In this document: one piece after another, positions 47,565 to 55,336 of the stretch
Numbering within the stretch: position 1 is the first letter of the stretch
Layout of the letters: each line of letters opens with the position of its first letter
Assembly: GCF_003434305.1 (NCBI RefSeq)
Contig: NZ_QKKX01000011.1
Coordinates: 124,001 to 188,000, forward strand
Length of the DNA: 64,000 bases
Direction of reading: 5' to 3'
Source: Micromonospora sp. MW-13
Lineage (GTDB): Bacteria; Actinomycetota; Actinomycetes; Mycobacteriales; Micromonosporaceae
The notes under the pieces: model-generated
What the model was told of the DNA's origin: nothing
The model's database searches: none
Seen by the model: the letters and a program-made list of their open reading frames with translations, nothing else
Made by a program: the position numbers and the translations under genes

Positions 47565-48848
47565 TCAGCGCAGCGGGTCGAACGGCGCCAACTCCGGCGG
47601 CACCTCCCCCTTGAGCACGGTCTGGGCCATCAGCTGCCCGGTGACCGGGCCGAGCGCGATGCCCCACATGCCGTGGCCACCGGCGACGAACACCCGTGGG
47701 GAGGCGGTGACGCCCGCCAGCGGCAGCCCGTCGGGGGTGCAGGGCCGGGAGCCGACCCACTCGTCGCGCCGGTCGTCGAGGTCCACGCCGGTCAGGAACG
47801 GGCGGACGGCGTCCACGATGGCGGTGATCCGCCGTGGGTCGAGGGGGTCGCCGGGACGACGGAACTCCATCATCCCGGCCACCCGCAGCCGATCGCCCAG
47901 CGGCGTGCACGCCACCCGCTGGGTCGGGAAGTAGAGCGGGCCGCGCGGCATCTGCCGGACCGGCACGCTGAAGCTGTAGCCGCGGCCCGCCTGCACCGGC
48001 TGTCGCACGCCGAAGCGGGCGGTCAACCCGCCGAGCAGCGCGCCGGTGGCGACGACAACGGCGTCGTGCTGTCTCTCGTCGGCACCCGAGAGCACCGAGA
48101 CACTGCCGGACCGGGGCCGCAGGTCGGCCACCTCGACGCCTTCGACGATCTCACCGCCGCGTGCCCGCACCGCCTCGGCGAGCGAGCGCACGAACTCGGG
48201 CGGGTCCAGGTAGCGCTGCCCGTAGATCTGGATGGCGGCGGCCACCCGGTTGGTCAGCGCCGGCTCCAGGGCACGCGCCCGCCAGCCGGTGACCGGGTGG
48301 AAGCTGACCTCCTGGCCGGCGTCGCGGATCTGCTCCAGCTCGGCCAGCAGGCCCCGCGCGTCGCGTTCCCCGGCGAAGCAGGCCAGGAAACTGCCCGCCC
48401 GGGTCGTCTGCGCGGCGACCCCGCCCGCAGCCAACACGTCGAACGCCTCCAGGGCCCGCTCGTTCAGCGGCACGTAGGCCGCCATCCCCCGCCGCCACTG
48501 CCGTGCCGTGCTGTGCGCCACGAACGAGGTGAGGAAGCGCGCCAGGCCACGGTCGGCACGCAGCGGCAGGTACACCGGCGACCGGGGGCTGAGCACCGCC
48601 CGCAGCCCGTACCGCAGCACCGCCGGTTCCGGCAGCGGCGCGGTCAAGCCCGGCGTCAACCACCCGGCATTGCCCCAGGAGGCCCCGGAACCCACGTGGT
48701 GCCGCTCGTACACCGTGACGTGCACGCCCGCCTCCTGCAGGAACCAGGCGGTGGACAGACCCACCATCCCTGCCCCGACGACCGCAACGTCACGCGGTGC
48801 GTCGGCCACGAACGCCGGCGCGTGCTGCTGCTCGGGTTCCGGTGACAT
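47565..48848 (-). CDS. FAD-dependent amino acid oxidoreductase (D-amino acid dehydrogenase-like)
   Basis: A 427-residue DAO-family flavoprotein. The N-terminal FAD motif is VAVVGAGMVGLSTAWFLQ (near residue 20), followed by VYERHHVGSGASWGNAGWLTPG, a DadA hallmark. The C-terminus has SRPCTPDGLPLAGV and VAGGHGMWGIALGPVTGQLMA, closing the FAD site. DadA-like enzymes deaminate D-amino acids and pass electrons to quinones; related ones oxidise proline, hydroxyproline or sarcosine. ATG 48848 has AAGGAG 6 nt upstream. Convergent with the oxygenase gene, so not co-transcribed with it; a functional link is only possible. Confidence 0.87.
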   Translation of the reverse strand: MSPEPEQQHAPAFVADAPRDVAVVGAGMVGLSTAWFLQEAGVHVTVYERHHVGSGASWGNAGWLTPGLTAPLPEPAVLRYGLRAVLSPRSPVYLPLRADRGLARFLTSFVAHSTARQWRRGMAAYVPLNERALEAFDVLAAGGVAAQTTRAGSFLACFAGERDARGLLAELEQIRDAGQEVSFHPVTGWRARALEPALTNRVAAAIQIYGQRYLDPPEFVRSLAEAVRARGGEIVEGVEVADLRPRSGSVSVLSGADERQHDAVVVATGALLGGLTARFGVRQPVQAGRGYSFSVPVRQMPRGPLYFPTQRVACTPLGDRLRVAGMMEFRRPGDPLDPRRITAIVDAVRPFLTGVDLDDRRDEWVGSRPCTPDGLPLAGVTASPRVFVAGGHGMWGIALGPVTGQLMAQTVLKGEVPPELAPFDPLR

Positions 48849-49009
48849 TGCCTGCTCCTTTCCTGGGGCGGGCACACGCCCGGCCGCAGATGGCCCAACC
48901 ATGGCCGCGCGCCGCCCACCCCGGCCAGGGCCGCCACCGGTCAAGCTGGGCCTGTCGTCTTGCCGGCGCCCGGCAATCCGTGGTGGTGGCGCCGGGTCGC
49001 GCCGCCGGC

Positions 49010-49393
49010 TCACCGGCGGGTGGACGCGGCGTCGCAGCGCGGGCAGAACCTCGCGCCGGGCCGGTGGGCCAGGTACTCGATGGGGATGTCGGTTCGGCAT
49101 CGCCGGCAGGTGCCGTACCGGCCCTGTTCCAGGTGGCGCAGGGCGCGGGCGAGGTCGTCGAGCGCGCGACGCGACGCGGCCGTCAACGCCGCGGTGGTGT
49201 CCGTGTCGGCCGCCGGGTGGTCGGGCTGGGCGCCCTGCCGGGCGAGCAGGGCGAGTTGCGTGTGGTGTCGCGCGTACTGTTCCTCCAGCACCATCCGCAG
49301 CACGTCAAGGTCGTTCTGTCGGCTGACCGAACGGATCCTCGTCCCGTTCTCCGCTCGTGGGAACCGAGGCGCACGAGGGGCGGCGGCGGTCAT
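49010..49393 (-). CDS. TraR/DksA-family zinc-finger protein
   Basis: A 127-residue protein. A helical part (LDVLRMVLEEQYARHHTQLA; ALDDLARALRHLEQGRYG) leads to the four-Cys zinc finger CRRCRTDIP ... FCPRCD near residues 97-121. DksA/TraR proteins bind RNA polymerase in the secondary channel and shift promoter choice, but actinobacterial members mostly lack characterised roles. The Asp pair of the coiled-coil tip is not obvious. The start overlaps the preceding gene by 4 bp (ATGA). Confidence 0.8.
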   Translation of the reverse strand: MTAAAPRAPRFPRAENGTRIRSVSRQNDLDVLRMVLEEQYARHHTQLALLARQGAQPDHPAADTDTTAALTAASRRALDDLARALRHLEQGRYGTCRRCRTDIPIEYLAHRPGARFCPRCDAASTRR

Positions 49394-49671
49394 GATCCGG
49401 GTCCGGTCTGCGGTTCGGGGTCGGGGATGCGGTGGTCCGGGCCGTCGGTCACGTCGACGATGTCCAGGATGCCGAGCAACCCGGCGAGCGCGATCGCCTC
49501 GGCGCGGGTCAGTGTCAGGCTGCAACTGCTGTCCGGGTCGCTGCCGTCGTCGTGCACCAGGTCGCGACGGCCGCTGGCGTGGTGGGTGACGACACCCACC
49601 CTGCGCCCGCGCTCGGTGGTGAAGCAGTGGCGCATTCCGATACCGGGCAGTGGGGTGTGTTCGACTTCCAT
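49390..49671 (-). CDS. KhtT-like N-terminal domain protein (cation:proton antiporter regulatory family)
   Basis: A 93-residue protein resembling only the first part of K+/H+ antiporter regulatory subunit KhtT: MEVEHTPLPGIGMRHCFTTE, RGRRVGVVTHHASGRRDLVH and LTLTRAEAIALAGLLG. The TrkA-C nucleotide-binding domain that should follow is absent, and no antiporter gene is near. It is translated together with the DksA-like gene. It may be a stand-alone domain or a shortened relic. Confidence 0.65.
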   Translation of the reverse strand: MEVEHTPLPGIGMRHCFTTERGRRVGVVTHHASGRRDLVHDDGSDPDSSCSLTLTRAEAIALAGLLGILDIVDVTDGPDHRIPDPEPQTGPGS

Positions 49672-49968
49672 GGGGGCAGCTCCGCAGAAGGTGTGACGGG
49701 TGAGGCGCGGTTGGGCTGGTCGGCGGCCACGCGGGGCTCGCCGACGGTCGGCCGCCGGAGCCGCCGTCCACCCGGCTGACGTGCCGAGATCGGTGGGTGG
49801 ATGACTCCGGTGCCGGCCGGACCTGCCGAGGTCTGGCAGGTCAGCGGGGCCGGCAGGACGCGGGCAGCGGGCAGCGGGCAGCGCACGGCGCCGGCAGGTG
49901 TCGACGCGGGCCGCCGCCGGCCCGGACGACGACCAGGCCGGTCGCGGCCGGTGCGCGGGGAGCAGGGG
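49672..49968. other. Intergenic region, nothing recognised
   Basis: About 300 bp of GC-rich sequence. The left end must hold the promoter of the KhtT-like/DksA-like pair. No frame shows both a plausible start and codon bias, and no hairpin stands out. Confidence 0.4.
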
Positions 49969-50172
49969 TCAGGCGACGGCGAGCTGCGGCGGAGCGCGGT
50001 CGGCGGACCAGGCCGGCACACAGCCCGGCACGGCGCGACGACCCAGTCGGAAGACGATGCACAGGCCCACCGCCCGTGCCGCGCAGAGGACGACCACGAG
50101 CACGGCCAGCACGAACAGCGTCGACAGCGGTCTGCGCTCGCCGACGCCGAGGTAGGCGTGCCCGGCGTGCAT
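49969..50172 (-). CDS. Small single-span membrane protein
   Basis: A 67-residue frame: MHAGHAYLGVGERRPLS, one hydrophobic helix (TLFVLAVLVVVLCAARAVGL, about 18-37), then a basic stretch FRLGRR that would stay inside. Codon bias is good. Upstream, TATAGT on the minus strand (in CTATAGT, about 50176-50182) looks like a -10 box but is very close to the start, and no strong ribosome binding site is seen. No family recognised. Moderate to low certainty that it is a gene. Confidence 0.4.
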   Translation of the reverse strand: MHAGHAYLGVGERRPLSTLFVLAVLVVVLCAARAVGLCIVFRLGRRAVPGCVPAWSADRAPPQLAVA

Positions 50173-50249
50173 GCGGCGACTATAGCCCACCTCCCGGGCC
50201 GTGCCCGATCGCCGTTTGGGCCGGCCGCCGACCGTCGGGCGGGCGGCGT

Positions 50250-51494
50250 TCAGCCGGCGGTCGGCAGGGGCTGCGCCGGCCAGTTGAGGGCCTTCGCGCC
50301 GAGCACGGCCGCCTGCAGGGTGAACCGGTGGGCGGGGTCGGCGGGGTGGTAGCCGGTCAGCCGCCGGACGCGGTCGAGCCGGTAGGTGACGGTGCGTACC
50401 GACACGTGCAGGCGCTTGGCCGACTCGGTGGCCACCGCCCCGGTGTCGAAGTACTCCCGCAGGGTGTCCAGCAGCGGCTGGGCACCGCCCCTGGCGTCGG
50501 CCAGCGGGCTGAGCACGGCCTGCACCAGGTCGACGATCGCCGGCTGATCGCGCAGCAGCACCCGGTAGACCAGCAGGTCGTGGGCGTCGACCACCGGGGC
50601 GTTCACCTGTAGCCGTTCGGCCATCGACAACGCCTCGCGGGCCTCCTCGTAGGAGCGGGCGATGCCGTACAGCCCGGGATGGGCCCGGCCCACCGCGACC
50701 CGCCACGCATCCCCGCGCGGCAGCCGGGTGAGCTCCCGGTGCATCAGCCGCCCCAGCTCACCGCGCGGCTCGGAAACCGGTGCCACCAGTTGCGCGGTGG
50801 CCGCGTCGGCCGGCGCGATGACCACCAGCAGGCCCTCCTTGGTGGCCACCAGCACGTCGCGGTCGCCGAGCCGGTCGAAGATCACCGACTCCAGCGCGCT
50901 GATCGCCGCGTCGGCGTCGGGCAGCCGGCGGCTCGGCGCGGCCAGCGCCACCCGGTGCGCCCGGGCCAGGTCCAGCCCGAACGGCTCGGCCCGTTCGACC
51001 AGCGTGCCCAGGTCGGAGTCGCCGCGCAGCAGGTCGTCGACGAGCTCGCGCCGCAGCGCCTCCTCCCGGCGCACCAGGTCGCGTCGCGCCACCGCGTAGC
51101 CCTCGGCGAGGGTCGCCACCGCGTCGTCGACCACCTGCAGCACCGCGGTCGCCGCGACCCGCACCGCCTCGCAGTCACCCGAGCGCGCCACGGCCGGCAG
51201 GTCGTGCCACAGCCGGCGGGCCGCCGACAGGTACAGCTGCACCACCCGCCCCGCCGATATGCCCTGTTCCGCGGCCCGCCTGCCGAGCGCCTCCACCACG
51301 TCCAGTTCCTCGCGGCGGGGGCGGCGTCCGTGCACCGCCGCGTCGGCCAGCATCGGCAGGTACTCCCCCAGCAGTCGCACGTCGATCCCGCCGGCGTCGC
51401 GGCTCGCGCCCGCGGCCACCTCGGCCAGCCAACGGTCCTCGGGCGCGACGGCAGCCCCGGGACGCCGGCCGGTCGACCGGGTGTTGTCCGCCAT
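50250..51494 (-). CDS. PucR-family transcriptional regulator
   Basis: A 414-residue regulator. The N-terminal ~170 residues are helical and may sense a ligand (RRAAEQGISAGRVVQLYLSA; DDAVATLAEGYAVARRDLVR). The middle is a GGDEF-like PucR sensor core (AWRVAVGRAHPGLYGIARSY). The C-terminal HTH_30 reads LLDTLREYFDTGAVATESAK then RLHVSVRTVTYRLDRVRRLT, a hallmark of the family. PucR proteins often control purine, proline or amide catabolism. It is monocistronic; its targets are not visible here. Confidence 0.88.
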   Translation of the reverse strand: MADNTRSTGRRPGAAVAPEDRWLAEVAAGASRDAGGIDVRLLGEYLPMLADAAVHGRRPRREELDVVEALGRRAAEQGISAGRVVQLYLSAARRLWHDLPAVARSGDCEAVRVAATAVLQVVDDAVATLAEGYAVARRDLVRREEALRRELVDDLLRGDSDLGTLVERAEPFGLDLARAHRVALAAPSRRLPDADAAISALESVIFDRLGDRDVLVATKEGLLVVIAPADAATAQLVAPVSEPRGELGRLMHRELTRLPRGDAWRVAVGRAHPGLYGIARSYEEAREALSMAERLQVNAPVVDAHDLLVYRVLLRDQPAIVDLVQAVLSPLADARGGAQPLLDTLREYFDTGAVATESAKRLHVSVRTVTYRLDRVRRLTGYHPADPAHRFTLQAAVLGAKALNWPAQPLPTAG

Positions 51495-51749
51495 CGCGCC
51501 TCGCCTTCACGCCTGACCGCCACCGGCGCGCTGCGACTCCGGCGGCAGCGCCGCCAGCCGTCCCGCGCGACCCACGGTCGGCCCGGCGGGCGGGATCGAC
51601 CGGACGGCCCGGCGCTTCGTTGCCGGGTACCGGCAGTCTAGCTCCGGCTGCGGGCCCCCCTGTCGGGATTGCCCAGGCGGGGAGCCCGCGGCGTCTGCTA
51701 CGGTTTCCCCCGCGTCCTCGATCAACACACCGGCAGGGAGGTGAGCCCC

Positions 51750-51806
51750 ATGACCCGCACCACCGTCATGTGCTCCCCGCCGGCCACGAGGACGCCGGGT
51801 TCCTGA
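51750..51806 (+). CDS. Tiny leader ORF with a strong ribosome binding site
   Basis: An 18-codon frame (MTRTTVMCSPPATRTPGS) starts at ATG 51750 behind GGGAGGTGAGCCCC and ends 32 bp before the acetyltransferase gene. It contains one Cys. Its position and strong Shine-Dalgarno suggest a leader peptide that controls translation or transcription of the downstream gene, like the short Cys-containing leaders known in actinobacteria. It may also be a chance ORF. Confidence 0.5.
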   Translation: MTRTTVMCSPPATRTPGS

Positions 51807-51838
51807 ACCGGGGGCACACGCCTCCCGGAAGGACCCCC

Positions 51839-52729
51839 ATGACCGACCTGGTCATCCGCCCGCTCGTCGCGGGCGAGAAGCACCTCTTCGACTCCCTGCC
51901 CGACCCCGGGCTCGTCGGACGCGCCGCGTTCGGTCAGACGTACGCCGACGGCACGTACCGCCCCGAGTGGACCTGGGTCGCCCTGCGCGACGGCACCGTG
52001 GTCGCCCGCGCCGCCTGGTGGGCCGGACCGGACGACCCGGCCCCGCTCGCCCTCGACTGGTTCGACTTCACCGACGCCGAGGCGGCCGTCGAACTGCTGC
52101 GCGCCGCGCCGCTGCGGGCCGAGTACTCGATCTCGCTGCCGCCCGGGTGGCGGGACGCGCCCGCCGTCCGCGCGCAGGCGCAGGCCCGGATCGACGCCGC
52201 GACCGCCGCCGGCATGGCGGTGCTCGTCGAGCGCTACCGCTACCGGTGGACCGCCGACTGCGGCCTGCCCGAGCGGCCGGGACGGCTGGAGTTCCGCCCC
52301 GAGCCCGACGACACGGTGATCCTGGACGTGCTGCGCCGCGTCGGCGAGGGCAGCCTCGACGCGCACTTCCGGCACGCGGCACAGCGGCACGGCCCGCAGG
52401 CCGCCGCGCAGGAGGACCTCGACCTCCTGCTCTGGATGCCCGGCCCGCGCGACTGGTGGCGGCTGGCGTACACCGCCGACGGGCACCTGGCCGGCATCGC
52501 CGTGCCGAGCCGCAACCACACCGACCCGGTGGTGGCGTTCATCGGCGTGCTGCCCGAGCAACGCGGCCACGGCTACGCCTACGACCTGCTCGCCGAGGCC
52601 ACCCATCTCCTGGTCGAGGCGGGCGCGGACCGGATCGCGGCGGCCACGGACCAGCACAACACCCCGATGGCGGCCACCTTCGCCCGGGCCGGCTACCCGA
52701 TCGAGTACGAACGCGTCGACCTGGTGTGA
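51839..52729 (+). CDS. GNAT-family N-acetyltransferase
   Basis: A 296-residue protein made of two GNAT-like halves. The C-terminal half has the acetyl-CoA motif VAFIGVLPEQRGHGYAYDLL near residues 240-255 and the late strand/helix AAATDQHNTPMAATFARAGY typical of GNATs. The N-terminal half (IRPLVAGEKHLFDSLPDPGL onwards) is a degenerate GNAT fold. ATG 51839 has GGAAGG 6 nt upstream. The substrate is unknown; the leader ORF suggests regulated expression. Confidence 0.85.
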   Translation: MTDLVIRPLVAGEKHLFDSLPDPGLVGRAAFGQTYADGTYRPEWTWVALRDGTVVARAAWWAGPDDPAPLALDWFDFTDAEAAVELLRAAPLRAEYSISLPPGWRDAPAVRAQAQARIDAATAAGMAVLVERYRYRWTADCGLPERPGRLEFRPEPDDTVILDVLRRVGEGSLDAHFRHAAQRHGPQAAAQEDLDLLLWMPGPRDWWRLAYTADGHLAGIAVPSRNHTDPVVAFIGVLPEQRGHGYAYDLLAEATHLLVEAGADRIAAATDQHNTPMAATFARAGYPIEYERVDLV

Positions 52730-52879
52730 AGCCCGCTCCCCGGTCCGTCCTCGTGGCGGACCGGGGCGGCCAACGACCGTCCCGTCGCCCCGGTCGCGGG
52801 CAGGTCTGCGGGGTGCCGGCGCGCCCCGAGGACGAGCACCGCCCGGTCGCCGGCGGCACGCGCCACAGCCGGCGCGGCG

Positions 52880-54421
52880 TCAGTCGTAGTGCTGGAACCG
52901 CTGCCACAGCACCGACCAGGGCTGCCGCGGCTGGCGGCAGACGGTGATCGGCCGCCCCTGCTCCTCGTTGGCGATGTCGAGTCCGTGGTCGAGGCGGGCG
53001 ACGGTCTCGCACGAGGCGAACCAGGTACGCATGACACTGCCGTCCTCGCCGAGGCCGACGAGCACGACCACCGTGCCGCCCTCGCCGGGGGCCGCGATGC
53101 GGTGCAGCTCGTTCTGGCCGCTGTAGAGCCGGTCGACGGGTAGCCCCAACGCGGGGCCGTACCGGTGGATCGCGCCGTGCTCCCCGTAGTTGCCGGTGAC
53201 GATCACCGCCCGCGCGGCGTCCGGCGGCGGCAGGGCGGCGTAGACGTCGGCGACCTGCCGGGTGTAGGCAGGCCAGCCGATCTGGTCCCGGGTGCCCTGG
53301 TTGACCTCCGCGACACCGATGCGTTCCTGCACCGACAGCGGGAACACCGGCAGGGCGAACGCCACCGCCCCAATCGTGTTCAGGGCCAGTGCCGCCGCGA
53401 GCACCGCCCGGCGGGCGGCCCCTGTCGCCCACCCCTCGACGACCCTCGCACCGATCGCGTACAGGGCCAGGACGAGCCCGACGGTGTAGTAGGGCTGCGC
53501 GGCCAGCGCGAACAGCACCACCAGCAGCAGGCCGTACCCGAGGGCGAGCGCGCGGACCGGCCGCAGCGCCGGCCGGCGCAGGAGGGCGACCAGGCCGGCG
53601 ACGACGACCGGCACCAGCGGCAGGCCGACGACCACGAACTGGAACGGCGCCAGCAGGACGCGCGCCTCGGCGCCCTTGTTCGCCCGCAGCGCGTCCGCCA
53701 TGGCGAGCTGCGGGAAGCCGTTGGCCACCTGGTAGACCAGGTTCGGCAAGCCGATCAGCAGCGCGGCCAGCGCCCCCGCCCACAGCCAGGGCGAGCGCAG
53801 CGCCGACCGCGGCCCGGCGACCAGCACCGCCGCCACCAACACGGCCAGCAGCAGCACGATCAGCAGCTTGAACCACAGCCCGACCCCGACGGCCACGCCG
53901 GCGGCCAGCCACCAGCGGGGCTCGGCGCGCAGCAGCGCGCGCAGGGCGAACAGCAGCACAGCCAGCCAGATCACCATGTCCACCGACGCGGTGAGCAGGA
54001 CGTGGCCGAGCAGCAGCACGAACGTGCCGGCCGCGCCGCACGCGGCGACGCTCTGCCCGAACCGGCCGGCGCCGGCCTCCCGCGCGACCAGGGCCAGCAG
54101 CACCGCCACGGCGACCGCCGCCAGCACCGCCGGAACCCGCAGCCCCCACACGCTGTCCCCGAAGACCTCCACCGCGGCGCGGGCGAGCAGCGGCGTGCCC
54201 GGCGGCTGGTCGACGTAGCCCCACCCGGGGTGGAAGCCCAGGAACCGGAAGTACAGCTCGTCGCGGTGGTAGCCGTACCCGTCGGCGGTCACCGCGAGCA
54301 GGCCCGCCACCACCGAGGCCACCAGGGCGACGGGCGCCGCGGCGAAGGCGGGCACGGCGGGCCCCGGGCGGGGCACATCGGACGGCGGACGAAAGGTCAC
54401 CGGCAGCGTCACGACCCTCAC
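52880..54421 (-). CDS. GT39/ArnT-like membrane glycosyltransferase
   Basis: A 513-residue integral-membrane protein with about 11 hydrophobic segments. After the first helix comes DGYGYHRDELYFRFLG, with the Asp/Glu pair typical of the first outer loop of dolichyl/undecaprenyl-phosphate-dependent glycosyltransferases, then GYVDQPPGTPLLARAAVEVF. The last ~110 residues form an extracytoplasmic domain (VIVTGNYGEHGAIHRYGPAL). It probably moves a sugar from a lipid carrier to a cell-envelope acceptor. The start is GTG. Monocistronic. Confidence 0.82.
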   Translation of the reverse strand: MRVVTLPVTFRPPSDVPRPGPAVPAFAAAPVALVASVVAGLLAVTADGYGYHRDELYFRFLGFHPGWGYVDQPPGTPLLARAAVEVFGDSVWGLRVPAVLAAVAVAVLLALVAREAGAGRFGQSVAACGAAGTFVLLLGHVLLTASVDMVIWLAVLLFALRALLRAEPRWWLAAGVAVGVGLWFKLLIVLLLAVLVAAVLVAGPRSALRSPWLWAGALAALLIGLPNLVYQVANGFPQLAMADALRANKGAEARVLLAPFQFVVVGLPLVPVVVAGLVALLRRPALRPVRALALGYGLLLVVLFALAAQPYYTVGLVLALYAIGARVVEGWATGAARRAVLAAALALNTIGAVAFALPVFPLSVQERIGVAEVNQGTRDQIGWPAYTRQVADVYAALPPPDAARAVIVTGNYGEHGAIHRYGPALGLPVDRLYSGQNELHRIAAPGEGGTVVVLVGLGEDGSVMRTWFASCETVARLDHGLDIANEEQGRPITVCRQPRQPWSVLWQRFQHYD

Positions 54422-54731
54422 CGTAGAGCCTGGAACCCACCGACGTCATCGTCCGGCGGGCCGTCGCCCGCGCCCGGCTCGGACAGCGGGGCGGCGGGAC
54501 GGGGTACGTGCCCGCCGGGGGCACGTCTGCCCGGCTTGGGGCGTTGCCGGCAACATAGACGTGCATTACTATACCGATGCCCGGGAGGCGACCATGGCGT
54601 CACCGGTCCGTCGCGGACCGTCAGCGCGCCGACCGGCTGCGCCCCGGTCCCGCCACGCCACCACCACCGAAGCGATCGAACGGCGTCAGCAAGACACCAT
54701 CCCGCGAGCAGGGGATGGGGAAGGGCGGAGG
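54422..54731. other. Intergenic region before the first winged-helix gene
   Basis: An in-frame extension of the regulator back to ATG 54594 (with GGGAGG before it) or 54561 exists, but its third positions are only about 70% G+C against about 95% in real genes here, so it is treated as untranslated. An AT-rich patch at 54553-54577 (CATTACTATACC) is the likely promoter. Confidence 0.45.
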
Positions 54732-55247
54732 ATGAGCGGGATCGCGTCCCTGGTCATCGGCATCGCCTCCTCACCGGCGCACCGCCGGCAACTCGCGCAA
54801 CTGTTCGGCGGCACCGAGGCGTTCCTGATCGTGTCGAGCGTGGACCAGGCGCGGCGGTTCCTCGGCGTGGTCCGCCGGCCTGCCGCCGCGGCGTCCGTGC
54901 GGGCCGCGCCGGCCGAGCGGACCGCGCCGACCGAACCGGTGGCCGACGGTGGCCCGCCGGCGTCGGAACTGAGCATCGACTCGGATCGCCGGGTGCTGTG
55001 CTGGCAGGGCCGCGAGATCGACCTGACCCCGCTGGAGCACGACTTCCTGCGCTGCCTGGTCGGCACGCCCGGACACATGTGGAGCTACCAGCGGCTGCAC
55101 CGCGAGGTCTGGGGCACCGAACACCTGGGCCGGCGCTCCGACATGCACTCCGTGGTCCGCAGGATACGGCGCAAGCTGGTCCGGCTCGGCGCGTCGGCGA
55201 CGATCCACGCGGTGCGTGGGGTCGGCCTCCGCCTCACGGTGTACTGA
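54732..55247 (+). CDS. Orphan OmpR-type winged-helix regulator (1 of 2)
   Basis: A 171-residue protein. The C-terminal ~95 residues are an OmpR/PhoB winged helix: LTPLEHDFLRCLVGTPGHMW, YQRLHREVWG, SDMHSVVRRIRRKLVRLG and the wing IHAVRGVGLRL. The N-terminal ~60 residues (LVIGIASSPAHRRQLAQLFG, FLIVSSVDQARRFLG) look like a shortened receiver domain without the phosphorylated Asp. No kinase gene is nearby. A paralogue lies at 60034; both flank the subtilase gene. They may control secreted protease expression. Confidence 0.8.
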   Translation: MSGIASLVIGIASSPAHRRQLAQLFGGTEAFLIVSSVDQARRFLGVVRRPAAAASVRAAPAERTAPTEPVADGGPPASELSIDSDRRVLCWQGREIDLTPLEHDFLRCLVGTPGHMWSYQRLHREVWGTEHLGRRSDMHSVVRRIRRKLVRLGASATIHAVRGVGLRLTVY

Positions 55248-55278
55248 CCGCGAGGCCGGCACGCCGCTGCGGGACGGG

Positions 55279-55314
55279 TCCGGCCCGCCTGGTCGGGCGA
55301 CCAGGCGGGCCGGA
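55279..55314. terminator. Strong bidirectional terminator
   Basis: TCCGGCCCGCCTGGTC pairs perfectly over 16 bp with GACCAGGCGGGCCGGA around a GGGC loop, followed by TCTGTT. It lies between the convergent winged-helix and subtilase genes. Confidence 0.85.
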
Positions 55315-55336
55315 TCTGTTCGTCAGCGGTCAGTGG

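Noticed and set aside
54561..54731. N-terminal extension of the first winged-helix regulator from ATG 54561 or 54594
   Set aside because: GGGAGG before 54594 is attractive, but third-position G+C is only about 70% and the paralogue has no matching segment, so ATG 54732 is preferred.
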